A DNA stretch of 64,000 nucleotides from Bacteroidales bacterium UBA6428 (GCA_002437305.1 DJOW01000033.1:25609-89608), one strand, 5' to 3'. Positions 36,513-45,727 are shown, counted from the first letter of the stretch. The notes: generated from the letters alone by a model not told the origin. Program-made: numbers and translations.

Positions 36513-37046
36513 CTATTGAATCTTTGTGAGGTAGCCTTTTATGGCAGTAAAACTATCCAGTTGAGAGACATTCTTGCCTTCTGGATCTGAGACGACAAAA
36601 TCGAAAAGATTCCCGTCCATCTGCGTGCGGCCTATCTTGAACTTGGCCTCGGAAGTCCGTGCCATGTATTCAATGGCGAAGTCTGGTTTTTTGATCAAGG
36701 AGATGAAGAGATCCGGAGCCTGCTCCTCCAGCACGTTGAGTTTGTAGCGGGATGGCCTCCCTATCCAATCGAGGTCTTTCCTTGTGATTGTGGTCTGGAT
36801 GCTCGTGATCAGCCTGTCTTCGTTTCCGATCTTACGGAAGTCCTGAAAGAACACGCAACCCTTGATGTTGTGTGCCCGGAAAAAGTTCATTATGGCGGTT
36901 TTGCAGGCGTCGAAAGACTGGTCCTCCACATCGATGATCGCGACGTAGGAGTGAATCTTGCCGAGTGGCAGAATCCCCGTCGGGACGGTGCTTGAATGTT
37001 TCCGGAGGCTTCTCTTTCTGAAAAAATCCTTTATGAAATCCAACAT
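36513..37046 (-). CDS. Conserved small protein of unknown function (possibly DUF6913)
   Basis: The 177-residue soluble protein has a basic start (MLDFIKDFFRKRSLRKHSS) and an alpha/beta pattern (HSYVAIIDVEDQSFDACKTAIMNFFRAHNIKG; APDLFISLIKKPDFAIEYMARTSEAKFKIGR). It resembles the short Bacteroidota family I recall as DUF6913, but that label is from memory. It has no signal peptide and no catalytic motif that I can name. It is tightly packed between the PfkB kinase (3 bp) and the DUF368 gene (6 bp), so it is surely expressed with them. Confidence 0.8.
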   Translation of the reverse strand: MLDFIKDFFRKRSLRKHSSTVPTGILPLGKIHSYVAIIDVEDQSFDACKTAIMNFFRAHNIKGCVFFQDFRKIGNEDRLITSIQTTITRKDLDWIGRPSRYKLNVLEEQAPDLFISLIKKPDFAIEYMARTSEAKFKIGRTQMDGNLFDFVVSDPEGKNVSQLDSFTAIKGYLTKIQ

Positions 37047-37049
37047 AAC

Positions 37050-38045
37050 CTACTGTTTTACAGAGTCGATCAACTCGCGGATCTCGCGCTTTGCGTCCTT
37101 CCATCTCGGGACATCGATCTTCGTGCCGATGACTTCGACGACCTTCGCAGCAATTATCGAGCCTACTTCACCGCAGACTTTGAGAGGCATTCCGAGTGAG
37201 TGCGCGTAGATGAATCCGGCGGCATAGGTGTCGCCTGCCCCCGTGGCGTCGACCGTGGCAGCCGGCCAAGCCTCTATGTAGTGATATTCATCGCCCCGCT
37301 TCACCATTGACCCGTTCTTGCCGATTTTCACTATGGCTATCTCACACTGGCCGGCAAGTGTGTCCAGAGCCTCCCTCGGCTCCTGTTTGGTGAACGCCCT
37401 CGCCTCTGTCTCATTGGCGAAGACTATGTCCACATAGCGGTCAACAAGGTTGTGGAAGAACGCCTCGTTGGACTCGACGACATTGTAGGACGCCATGTCG
37501 ATCGAGATCTTGCATCCGGCTTCCTTCGCCATTTGGACTGCCCTGCGTATAAGATCCTGGTTCTGCACGAGATAGCCTTCAATGTGGAAGTAGTCATAGC
37601 CTTGGAAATATTCCGGTTTCAGATCCTCCGGCACAAGTTCCAGGGCGGCTCCCATGTAGTCGGCGAAAGTCCTTTCCGAGTTCGCGCCCGTGATGAAGCA
37701 CATCGCTCTTCCGGATCCCTTCGTCCCGGTCAAAAGGGTAGTCTTGACCCCGTACTGTTCGAGCGTGCTCTTGTAAAGATGACCTAATTCATCATTGCCG
37801 ATCTTTCCTATGAATCCTGACGGCATCCCAAAGATCGAGGTGCAGGTGATGGTGTTGGCCGCCGAGCCCCCGGGCACGTATTTGACGCCCACCTCCTTGA
37901 GTTTGGACCAGATCCGGTCTCCGGTCTCTAGGTCCACATGCTGCATGCTTCCAGGAGGAAGATGGTACTCGCGGAGCATTTTCTCGTCAGGGAACACCGC
38001 GAGGATGTCCGTGAGAGCGTTGCCTATTCCAAGAACAGATTTCAT
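37050..38045 (-). CDS. PfkB-family carbohydrate/nucleoside kinase (adenosine-kinase-like)
   Basis: The 331-residue kinase has the ribokinase fold: SVLGIGNALTDILAVF at the start, PGGSAANTITCTSIFGMPSGFIGKIGNDELG (PfkB signature 1) and VDATGAGDTYAAGFIYAHSLGMPLKVCG with the catalytic Asp (signature 2). Such sequences in Bacteroidota are usually annotated adenosine kinase or general sugar kinase; the substrate is not certain. It heads the operon with the small protein and DUF368 gene. Promoter box at 38076. Confidence 0.9.
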   Translation of the reverse strand: MKSVLGIGNALTDILAVFPDEKMLREYHLPPGSMQHVDLETGDRIWSKLKEVGVKYVPGGSAANTITCTSIFGMPSGFIGKIGNDELGHLYKSTLEQYGVKTTLLTGTKGSGRAMCFITGANSERTFADYMGAALELVPEDLKPEYFQGYDYFHIEGYLVQNQDLIRRAVQMAKEAGCKISIDMASYNVVESNEAFFHNLVDRYVDIVFANETEARAFTKQEPREALDTLAGQCEIAIVKIGKNGSMVKRGDEYHYIEAWPAATVDATGAGDTYAAGFIYAHSLGMPLKVCGEVGSIIAAKVVEVIGTKIDVPRWKDAKREIRELIDSVKQ

Positions 38046-38075
38046 AAATTCTTGTGATTAAGAAGTGTCATACTG

Positions 38076-38083
38076 CAAAGTTA
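38076..38083 (-). promoter_or_regulatory. -7 box for the PfkB operon
   Basis: On the minus strand this reads TAACTTTG, a full TAnnTTTG match. The leader to the ATG at 38045 would be about 24 nt. Confidence 0.45.
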
Positions 38084-38096
38084 ACGAATATTTGAT

Positions 38097-38104
38097 TAAA
38101 TTTG
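38097..38104 (+). promoter_or_regulatory. -7 box for the UPF0104 gene
   Basis: TAAATTTG matches TAnnTTTG and ends 6 bases before the ATG at 38111, so the start point would coincide with the start codon. It interleaves with the opposite promoter at 38076 within 65 bp. Confidence 0.45.
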
Positions 38105-38110
38105 TAGGCT

Positions 38111-39178
38111 ATGAATAAGAAGGCCGGGAATATTCTCAAATACGGAAGCTCCGTCGCGCTCGCGGCGGCTCTTCTGTACGGTTCGTTCCGTGGAGTGTGT
38201 TGGGGCGACTTTCTGCAAGGGCTGAAGGCATGCCGTTGGGGATTCGTCGTCCTTTCAATGGCTTTTGGTCTTCTTGCGTTCTATCTCAGGGCTTTGCGGT
38301 GGCGTGAGTTGCTTCTTCCCATCGACCGGACGACTTCCCGTCTGACCTGCTTCAACGCTATCAACATCAGCTATCTTGTGAACATGGTTCTTCCGCGCGT
38401 CGGTGAATTTGTCCGCTGCGGCTACATCACCGCGCACTCCCCGAAAGAGCTTGACTCCAATGAATCCAACCATCGTGTGGCCTCTTATGACAAGGTTCTC
38501 GGCACCGCCGCGCTTGAGCGGTCTGTCGATGTGGCCGCCATGCTGTCCATAGTGTCGGTTTTCCTGTTCTTCACCTGGAACCGTTTCGGTGGTTTTTTCT
38601 CCGAGAAGGTTCTCAGCGCGGCTTCTGGAAGTCTCAGCGCCGGGAAAGTCATTGTCATGGTCGCTTGTGTTTTTGCCGCAGTCTCCGCCATTTTTTGCGC
38701 AATCCTTTTCGCTGGCAAGTTGAAAATCCTTGGCAAAGTACGTGATTTCTGCAAAGGCATCTGGGTTGGCTTCATCAGTTGCCTTAGGATGAAAGGGGCT
38801 TGGAAGTTCTTCGTCTTGACGGCCGGAATATGGCTCTGTTACTGGATGATGAGCGTCACGATCCTTTGGTCTCTGCGGGGCATATCTCCGGACTCTGTCA
38901 GCCTTGAGCTGGCTTCCGCTGTGGAAACGCTTCAAGGCCTTGGTCTTACGGACGCCATGTTCTTGATGCTGGTCGGCAGCCTTTCCTCAATTGTACCTGT
39001 GCCTGGAGGCTTTGGCGCGTTCCATTTCCTGGTCTCCTCCGCGATTTCTTACGTCTACGGCATTCCGGTCCAGTTCGGGATGATCTTCGCTACCCTTTCG
39101 CATGAGTCCCAGGCCGTGAACCAGATCCTCTGGGGAGGCATCTCATGGATAAGTGAATCTTTGAGAAACAACAAATAG
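38111..39178 (+). CDS. UPF0104/lysylphosphatidylglycerol-synthase-type flippase-like membrane protein
   Basis: The 355-residue protein has about eight membrane helices. The family motifs are FYLRALRWRELLLP, NAINISYLVNMVLPRVGEFVRCGY, KVLGTAALERSVDVAAML and the late PVPGGFGAFHFLVSSAISY. This family contains the flippase domain of MprF and the archaeal AglD; Bacteroidota members are usually of unknown lipid substrate. The next gene (a pectin-type cluster gene) starts 17 bp later, so the two may be co-transcribed although no functional link is evident. Confidence 0.88.
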   Translation: MNKKAGNILKYGSSVALAAALLYGSFRGVCWGDFLQGLKACRWGFVVLSMAFGLLAFYLRALRWRELLLPIDRTTSRLTCFNAINISYLVNMVLPRVGEFVRCGYITAHSPKELDSNESNHRVASYDKVLGTAALERSVDVAAMLSIVSVFLFFTWNRFGGFFSEKVLSAASGSLSAGKVIVMVACVFAAVSAIFCAILFAGKLKILGKVRDFCKGIWVGFISCLRMKGAWKFFVLTAGIWLCYWMMSVTILWSLRGISPDSVSLELASAVETLQGLGLTDAMFLMLVGSLSSIVPVPGGFGAFHFLVSSAISYVYGIPVQFGMIFATLSHESQAVNQILWGGISWISESLRNNK

Positions 39179-39195
39179 TTAATAATTAAATAATT

Positions 39196-40752
39196 ATGAA
39201 AATCAAAAATCTATTTCTGATCGCTGTTGGCATCTTGATGACGATGACCACAATCGATGCGGTCGCCGGGAAGCTCCCAAAGGAAGTCAAGATGACCAAG
39301 GAGGTTCTCATGGACAAGATCAAGGGCGGCTGGGCCGGAAAGGTCATCGGATGTTCTTACGGTGGACCTACCGAGTTCAAGTATGCGGGCTTCATCAACG
39401 ATGAGATTGAGATTCCGTGGCACGAGCACATGATCAAGTATTGGTTTGACAAGTTCCCTGGATTGTACGATGATGTGTATATGGATCTTACCTTTGTCGA
39501 GGTGTTCCAGAAGGAAGGGCTTGACGCTCCGATCGAGTCGTTCGCCAACGCGTTTGCCCATGCGCCGTACCCTCTCTGGCACGCCAACCAGCTCGGACGC
39601 TACAACATCCTCAACGGAGTGATGCCTCCGGAGTCCGGCCACTGGCACAACAATCCTCACGCTGACGACATCGACTTCCAGATCGAGGCCGACTATGCGG
39701 GCCTTATGGCTCCGGGAATGATCAACACCTCGTCCTTCTACTGCGATGAGATCGGCCACATGATGAACTACGGTGACGGCTGGTACGGCGGCGTGTATGT
39801 CGCCGCGATGCTCTCTCTGGCGTTCGTCAGCGATGACATGAACTTCGTTGTGAACGAGGCTCTCAAGGCGATCCCTTCCCAGAGCAACTACTACAAGGCC
39901 ATGGCGGATGTCATCAAGTGGCACAAGCAGTATCCTGAGGACTGGCACATAACCTGGGCTCTCTTCAACGAACGTTACGGCTACGACATCGGCTGTCCTG
40001 ACGGGGTTGACAGTCCGTTCAACATCGACGCCGTCATCAACAGCGGCTACATCCTCATAGGCCTTCTCTACGGTGACAAGAACTTCTACCGCACGATCGA
40101 CATCTCCACCCGTTGCGGCCAGGACTCTGACTGCAACCCTTCTTCAGCCGCGGGAATCCTCGGCGTCATGATGGGGTACAAGAATATTCCCGAGTATTGG
40201 AGGAAGCCTTGCGAGGAGGTTGAGGACACTCCTTTCGTCTACACAGACATCTCCCTCAACAAGGCCACTGAATATTCCTTCAGCCAGGCTCTTCAGGTGA
40301 TCGGGCGCAACGGTGGCTCTGTCAATGGCGACAACATCACCATCAAGGTCCAGAAGCCTCAGGCCGTCCGCTACGAGAAGGCTTTCGAGGGGCACTATCC
40401 TCAAGGTAAGGTCACAGTCAAGAAGACCATCACGAATGTCGGCCAGATCAAATTCAAGGGCAACGGAATCGTTGTCAAGAGCCACTACTACAAAGGAGCC
40501 GGCTACAACGACAACACCGGCTATGTGGGCGAGGTCGAGATCTACCTTGACGGCAAGCTCTCGGCAGTGGCGAAGAACCCCATCAAGGGCAACGGAGCCG
40601 CTCCGGACCTCTACTGGAAGTACGACCTCCCTGAGGGTGAGCACACCCTCACATTCAAGTTCCTCAACAAGCAGGACAACATGAACATCGTCATTGACAA
40701 CTACCTGGTATATTCCAGCAAGCCGAAGGTTGTGAACCACGTTGATGAGTAG
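39196..40752 (+). CDS. Secreted ADP-ribosylglycohydrolase-fold protein in a pectin-type cluster
   Basis: The 518-residue protein has a signal peptide (MKIKNLFLIAVGILMTMTTIDAVA, cleavage near Ala). Residues about 35-350 carry the ADP-ribosylglycohydrolase (DraG) fold: IKGGWAGKVIGCSYGGPTEF, a metal site YDDVYMDLTF, and the second metal motif RCGQDSDCNPSSAAGILG. The last 120 residues are a beta-sandwich-like extension (GEVEIYLDGKLSAVA, LPEGEHTLTFKFL) resembling a carbohydrate-binding module. DraG-fold enzymes normally remove ADP-ribose in the cytosol. A secreted copy beside GH106 and GH28 genes suggests action on a glycan, which is inference. Its stop codon overlaps the possible GH106 start region. 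Confidence 0.85.
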   Translation: MKIKNLFLIAVGILMTMTTIDAVAGKLPKEVKMTKEVLMDKIKGGWAGKVIGCSYGGPTEFKYAGFINDEIEIPWHEHMIKYWFDKFPGLYDDVYMDLTFVEVFQKEGLDAPIESFANAFAHAPYPLWHANQLGRYNILNGVMPPESGHWHNNPHADDIDFQIEADYAGLMAPGMINTSSFYCDEIGHMMNYGDGWYGGVYVAAMLSLAFVSDDMNFVVNEALKAIPSQSNYYKAMADVIKWHKQYPEDWHITWALFNERYGYDIGCPDGVDSPFNIDAVINSGYILIGLLYGDKNFYRTIDISTRCGQDSDCNPSSAAGILGVMMGYKNIPEYWRKPCEEVEDTPFVYTDISLNKATEYSFSQALQVIGRNGGSVNGDNITIKVQKPQAVRYEKAFEGHYPQGKVTVKKTITNVGQIKFKGNGIVVKSHYYKGAGYNDNTGYVGEVEIYLDGKLSAVAKNPIKGNGAAPDLYWKYDLPEGEHTLTFKFLNKQDNMNIVIDNYLVYSSKPKVVNHVDE

Positions 40753-40756
40753 AGAC

Positions 40757-43606
40757 ATGAGGATGTTCCGATTTTTAGCGGTGATCGCGGCCTGTGCCCT
40801 ATCTCTGGCCGCTGTTCCTGCCGAGTCATCGGCCAGGACGACATCCAAGGATCTTTACAAGCAGTTCCAGAATCCCGACAACCGTTACCGTCCTTTCGTG
40901 CGCTGGTGGTGGAACGGGGACCGTGTCGAGGCCGAGGAACTTGTGCGAGAGCTTCACATCCTCAAGGATGCGGGGATCGGAGGAGTCGAGATCAATCCGA
41001 TCGCCTTTCCGTACGGTGCTGACGCGATGGACACAAAGCCTCTCAAATGGCTCAGCGACGAGTGGATTGACATGCTGAAGGTCGTGTTCGACGAGGCCGG
41101 GCGCATCGGGATGACCTGCGACCTGATCATCGGGTCCGGCTGGCCTTTCGGTGCTGAGACCCTTCCGCGTGACGAGAGGGCGTCCGTGATGCTGACCTAT
41201 GCCCGGAAGGTGGCGGGCGGGGAAAGGTTCGAGATGTCCAAGTTCAACATATTCAAGAATATAGACCCGGGCGTGACGAAGGTGAACACCAGCCGCACCC
41301 CGGAGTTGGTGTCTGTCTATCTTGCTCCGGATCCGATCAACGACCTCAGCGAGGTGATCGACCTGTCGAGCAACGTCGAAGACGGCGTGGTCACAGTCGA
41401 TGTGCCGAAAGGAAACTGGCAGTTCTACGCGATGGTGAAGTACGAATCCTTCGCCTGCGTGATCAACGGGGCTCCGGGGGCCGCCGGCTCGATTCTGAAC
41501 CACATGGACGCCAAGGCTGTCCGCAAGTACCTTGACCACATGACCGACACGATCGAGGCTCGGATCGGTCCGCTTTCCAAGCACCTGAGGGCTTTCTTTG
41601 TGGACAGCATGGAGCTTGAGGGCTGCAACTGGACGGATGACTTCCCGGAGGAGTTCAAGACCAGAAGAGGCTACGACCTGATGCCTTGGCTGCCGTTCAC
41701 GATGTTCAAGGTCGGAAGGCTCGGCAACGTGGAGAGTTTCGACTACGGTTCGAAGAAAGGCGGGAAGTTCCAGGATCAGGTGAACCGTGTGCGCTTTGAT
41801 TTTGAGCTCACGAAGGCGGAGCTTCTCAACGAGAGGTACATGAACACATTCCTCTCTTGGTGTAAGGAAAAGGGTGTCAAATCCCGTTCCCAGGCCTACG
41901 GCAACGGATTCTTCATCGAGGAGTCTTCCCTTGGCCTGGACATCCCTGAAGGCGAGTCTTGGACGACCAACTGGCTCAAGCACAGGATCGGTGAGGAGAT
42001 GGGCGACGAGGACTACCGTCGCGGTCGCGCCTACACTATGATCGATAAGTATGTCTCGTCAGCGGCCCACCTTACCGGCAAGCGCCTTGTCAGCGCGGAG
42101 GAGATGACAAACACCTACAAGGTCTTCACGACTTCTCTTGAGTTTCTGAAGGTCGGCTCTGACATGAGCGCCATTTCAGGAATAACCCATTCAGTGTGGC
42201 ACGGTTTCAACTATTCACCGCTTGAGGCCGAGTTCCCTGGCTGGGTACAGTACGGAACTTTCCACAACGAGAGGAACACCTGGTGGCCTTACGTCAAAAA
42301 GCTGAACGACTACCGCGCGAGGATCGCGAGCCAGCTCCAGAACGCCGACATGTACACCGACATCGCCATCCTTCCCGCGAACTACGACATGTGGAGCACG
42401 ATGGGCGTGCAGACCGAGCCGTTCCCGGTGGCCTTGAATATTCCTTACACCTCCCTGATCTGGGAGGCCGTCCACAAGAACGGCGGCGGAGCGGACTACG
42501 TCAGTGAGATCATCCTCCGTGATGCCACAGTGCGCAATGGCAAGATTTGCTATGGACCTAAGGAATATGGCACCCTTTTCATCGTTGAGGTGACCAGCAC
42601 GACCCCCGAGACTCTTGACAAGCTGGAGGAGTTCGTGAAGGGAGGCGGCAGGGTCTTCTGCATCGGGAAATATCCAAAGAAGTCGCTTGGCCTCAAGGAT
42701 TTCGAGGCTCGCGACAGGCAGATCACCGAGGCTGTGGCCCGTCTGAAGGAACATCAAGACAATTTTATCCTGCTTGAGAAACCTGCCGACGGAAAGTACC
42801 TTGAATGGTACACCGGTGTGATGGAGAAGTACAACCTTCCTCACACTCTGACCATCTCAAATCCGGACAGGTTCCTGCTTCAGGACCAGTATGTCACCGA
42901 TGACGGAAGCGACATTTTCCTTTTCATGAACGCCCACATGAGCGAGGCCAGGGAAACAGACATAATATTCCCGGAATCCGTGACGGCAGGGAAGCATGCA
43001 TGGCTTTATGATCCTGCGACGGGCAAGAGGTACGCCTTACCGGTCGGTAAGGACGGTAAGATGCGTTTCCGCTTCGGTCCTTCGGAGACTTATCTCTTCG
43101 TTTTCAACAAGATGGGCGGCAGCGCCCCGGCCTGGAAACAGATCCCTCTTGACGGCCCGGATAAGATTCAGGTGACGGGCTCCTGGGATCTCAAGATGCA
43201 TCACACCTGGCCGGATTCAACGTGGACAGCCAAGTTGGATGAACTTCAGGATTTCAAGGACATGAAGGACACCACTTTCAAGAACTTCATGGGGGAGGTG
43301 ACCTACACCAAGACCGTGTCGTTGTCCGGAAAACTTCCCGAGTACCTGAACCTCGGCAAGGTGGCCGACATCTGCGAGGTCTGGATCAACGGCAAGCCTG
43401 CCGGTGTGAAGTGGTTCGGCGAGCGTGTGTATGACGTGACCGGCCTGCTCCGTCAGGGCGAGAACACCATCGAAGTGAAAGTCACTACCCTTATGGGCAA
43501 TTATATTCAGACCCTCAAGGACAACAAGGTGGCGCAGCGTTTCGTTTTGAAGCGCAAGCAGCCTTACGTCAGCGCGGGACTGATCGGACCAGTGAAATTA
43601 TATTAA
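40757..43606 (+). CDS. GH106-like alpha-L-rhamnosidase, secreted
   Basis: The 949-residue protein starts best at the ATG at 40757 (MRMFRFLAVIAACALSLAAV, a signal peptide); an ATG at 40745 overlaps the previous stop. The N-terminal catalytic part matches GH106: FRPFVRWWWNGDRVE-type opening (YRPFVRWWWNGDRV), LHILKDAGIGGVEINPI, GMTCDLIIGSGWPFGAETLP, FFVDSMELEGCNWT and LVSAEEMTNTYK with acidic residues in the barrel. The C-terminal 150 residues are a galactose-binding-like sandwich (VADICEVWINGKPAGVKWFGERVYDVTGLLRQGENTIEV). GH106 enzymes remove alpha-L-rhamnose from rhamnogalacturonans. It is 16 bp before the GH28 gene. Confidence 0.88.
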   Translation: MRMFRFLAVIAACALSLAAVPAESSARTTSKDLYKQFQNPDNRYRPFVRWWWNGDRVEAEELVRELHILKDAGIGGVEINPIAFPYGADAMDTKPLKWLSDEWIDMLKVVFDEAGRIGMTCDLIIGSGWPFGAETLPRDERASVMLTYARKVAGGERFEMSKFNIFKNIDPGVTKVNTSRTPELVSVYLAPDPINDLSEVIDLSSNVEDGVVTVDVPKGNWQFYAMVKYESFACVINGAPGAAGSILNHMDAKAVRKYLDHMTDTIEARIGPLSKHLRAFFVDSMELEGCNWTDDFPEEFKTRRGYDLMPWLPFTMFKVGRLGNVESFDYGSKKGGKFQDQVNRVRFDFELTKAELLNERYMNTFLSWCKEKGVKSRSQAYGNGFFIEESSLGLDIPEGESWTTNWLKHRIGEEMGDEDYRRGRAYTMIDKYVSSAAHLTGKRLVSAEEMTNTYKVFTTSLEFLKVGSDMSAISGITHSVWHGFNYSPLEAEFPGWVQYGTFHNERNTWWPYVKKLNDYRARIASQLQNADMYTDIAILPANYDMWSTMGVQTEPFPVALNIPYTSLIWEAVHKNGGGADYVSEIILRDATVRNGKICYGPKEYGTLFIVEVTSTTPETLDKLEEFVKGGGRVFCIGKYPKKSLGLKDFEARDRQITEAVARLKEHQDNFILLEKPADGKYLEWYTGVMEKYNLPHTLTISNPDRFLLQDQYVTDDGSDIFLFMNAHMSEARETDIIFPESVTAGKHAWLYDPATGKRYALPVGKDGKMRFRFGPSETYLFVFNKMGGSAPAWKQIPLDGPDKIQVTGSWDLKMHHTWPDSTWTAKLDELQDFKDMKDTTFKNFMGEVTYTKTVSLSGKLPEYLNLGKVADICEVWINGKPAGVKWFGERVYDVTGLLRQGENTIEVKVTTLMGNYIQTLKDNKVAQRFVLKRKQPYVSAGLIGPVKLY

Positions 43607-43621
43607 AATAAAACATTACTG

Positions 43622-45121
43622 ATGAGAAATTTTCTTAGAACAGCGGCTGTGGTTTTGCTTTTCACCGGGTCAGCCTTGACCCTTGGGGCCACTGATTTCT
43701 TCGCCCGTGATTTCGGCGCGAAACCGGACGGAGTGACTCTGAACACAGCCAGCATCCAGGCCGCGATTGACTTCGCTTCCTCACGCGGAGGCGGACGTGT
43801 CGTGCTTGACAAGGGAGACTACGTCAGCGGCTCCATCTATCTGAAAAACAATGTGACCCTCCACATCGAGAAGGGCGCTGTCCTTCTCGGATCTCTGAAT
43901 CCTTACGACTACATCAAGGATCCGGACGCCAAGTGGACCGCCCTTGTCTTTGGTATAAACCAGGACAAAATCGGCATCACAGGTGAAGGAATGATCAACT
44001 GCCGTGGCTTTGAAGTCGGAGTCCGTTTCGTGGACTTTGTTCATATGGGACTGATTGTGGATCCTCTCGGGCTTGATCGTATCAATGAGACAATCCGCCC
44101 AGAGAACCTGCATTTCTATAAAAGCACCAACATTGTCATCAAGGACATCACGCTTAAGGATCCTGCAAGTTGGAACCAGCAGTACGACAAGTGCCGTAAT
44201 CTTCTGATCGAGGGTGTCACCGTGGACGCCAAGTGCTACTGGAACAACGACGGTCTGGACGTGGTGGATTGCAGTGATGTCATTGTGCGCGACTGCTACA
44301 TCGACTCGTCCGATGACGCATATTGCTTCAAGAGCCACAGCAACGACGGTGTGAGCGAGAATATTCTTGTGGAGAACTGTGTGGGACGAAGCAGCGCCAA
44401 CGGCATAAAGTTCGGAACCTACACACGTGGCAAGTTCAAGCACTTCAGGTTCAAGAATATGACCATATTCGACACCTACCGCAGCGCGATCACCATCGCC
44501 ACAGTGGACGGAGCGCAGATCGAGGATGTGGAGATCGACAGCCTCAGGAGCCTGAACACCGGCAACCCGATCTTCCTCCGTACCGGCACCCGTCACGTCA
44601 ATGATGGCCAGCAGGCATGCCTTAAGGACATAGTGATCAAGAATATGTACGCTGAGGTTCCGCTTGGCAAACCTGACGCCGGCTACAGCTACGAGGGTCC
44701 GGTCGAGGATCTTCCGCGCAACACCTGTCCGAGCATCATCGCCGGCCTTCCCGGCCTACGCATCGAGAACGTCCGCATGGAGAACATCGAGATTGTCTAT
44801 CCGGGGCACGCTGATCCTGAATATGCCTACGCAGGCACCTCAAAAGAGGAACTCGACGCCATCGAGGAGCAGGAGACACGCTATCCGGAGTACTCCAATT
44901 GGAAGGAGCTTCCGGCCTGGGGATTCTACATCCGTCACGCCGACGGCATTGTCTTCGACAACGTGAAACTTACCGTCGCCGGTGAGGACTATCGTCCGGC
45001 CATCGTGACCGACGATGTCAACGGCCTGAGGATGAAGAACCTACAGATCAACCAGGAGACCGCTCCTAAGGGCAAGAAGCAGATCGTCACAAAGGACACC
45101 AAGAACATCAAGAAGAAATGA
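43622..45121 (+). CDS. GH28 polygalacturonase-like enzyme, secreted
   Basis: The 499-residue protein has a signal peptide (MRNFLRTAAVVLLFTGSALT) and a right-handed parallel beta-helix. The start FGAKPDGVTLNTASIQAAID is the classic GH28 opening. Catalytic residues are visible as NNDGLD (Asp210) and SSDDAYCFKS (Asp231, Asp232), followed by His in the KSHSND turn. GH28 enzymes hydrolyse galacturonic acid links in homogalacturonan or rhamnogalacturonan. The stop codon overlaps the next start as ATGA, so the two genes are translationally coupled. The C-terminus is very basic (lysine-rich). Confidence 0.92.
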   Translation: MRNFLRTAAVVLLFTGSALTLGATDFFARDFGAKPDGVTLNTASIQAAIDFASSRGGGRVVLDKGDYVSGSIYLKNNVTLHIEKGAVLLGSLNPYDYIKDPDAKWTALVFGINQDKIGITGEGMINCRGFEVGVRFVDFVHMGLIVDPLGLDRINETIRPENLHFYKSTNIVIKDITLKDPASWNQQYDKCRNLLIEGVTVDAKCYWNNDGLDVVDCSDVIVRDCYIDSSDDAYCFKSHSNDGVSENILVENCVGRSSANGIKFGTYTRGKFKHFRFKNMTIFDTYRSAITIATVDGAQIEDVEIDSLRSLNTGNPIFLRTGTRHVNDGQQACLKDIVIKNMYAEVPLGKPDAGYSYEGPVEDLPRNTCPSIIAGLPGLRIENVRMENIEIVYPGHADPEYAYAGTSKEELDAIEEQETRYPEYSNWKELPAWGFYIRHADGIVFDNVKLTVAGEDYRPAIVTDDVNGLRMKNLQINQETAPKGKKQIVTKDTKNIKKK

Positions 45122-45687
45122 AAAGAATATTGTTATTAGCGGCTCTGCTGCTGTTTTCTGTTGTGGGTTTCTCCCAGAATGTCTACAAGGCGTCCAGGTT
45201 CAACATCAAGAGCGATGGTGTCCACGACAACACCACGAGCATTCAGGGCGCGATTGATTTCATAGCCTCAAAGGGTGGCGGCACCCTTGAGTTCAGCGTG
45301 GGACGTTACGTCACGGGTGCCGTCCAGCTCAAGTCCGGTGTCAGCATCAGGCTCCGCGAGGGCGCTGTTATTGTCGGCTCCACGAACATCTATTCCTACA
45401 AGGGCCGCAAGGCCATCTTCTGGGGAGAGGGAGTCGAGAATATGTCCATCTTCGGCGCCGGGGTGATCGACGGACGTGGCCCGGCCCTGTTGGACGACAT
45501 TGCCGCCCAGATCCGGATGAAACATATTCCCGAGGATGCCACAGTTCCGACCCTTGTCTATCTCAAGGATTGCAAGAACGTGACCCTCAAGGACTTCATC
45601 CTTCGCTATCCCGCCACAAAGGATCATCTCTACATCATCGAGGGCGGCAACGTCACGGTGGACGGCTGCTACTCCGACATGCGATAG
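45118..45687 (+). CDS. Truncated GH28 paralogue lacking the catalytic half
   Basis: The 189-residue protein has a signal peptide (MKRILLLAALLLFSVVGFSQ) and then follows the GH28 beta-helix closely (FNIKSDGVHDNTTSIQGAIDFIASKGGGTLEF, VIDGRGPALL, NVTLKDFILRYPATKDHLYIIEGGNVTVDG). It stops exactly where the full-length neighbour continues into its NNDGLD and SDD catalytic residues. A +1 shift at the end adds only ten codons. The start codon overlaps the previous stop (ATGA), and a terminator follows 40 bp later. It is either a decayed gene or a small non-catalytic helix that binds pectin. No mobile scar is visible. Confidence 0.75.
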   Translation: MKRILLLAALLLFSVVGFSQNVYKASRFNIKSDGVHDNTTSIQGAIDFIASKGGGTLEFSVGRYVTGAVQLKSGVSIRLREGAVIVGSTNIYSYKGRKAIFWGEGVENMSIFGAGVIDGRGPALLDDIAAQIRMKHIPEDATVPTLVYLKDCKNVTLKDFILRYPATKDHLYIIEGGNVTVDGCYSDMR

Positions 45688-45727
45688 TCCCAAGGAGGAC
45701 GACCCGGCTGAATGAATATACAGGCGG

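Noticed and set aside
40826..41983. Long open frame on the minus strand opposite the GH106 gene (and a similar one at 17287-18522 opposite SusD)
   Set aside because: The plus-strand proteins have clear family motifs over the same span; the antisense frames show no motif or signal and come from GC-rich codon third positions.
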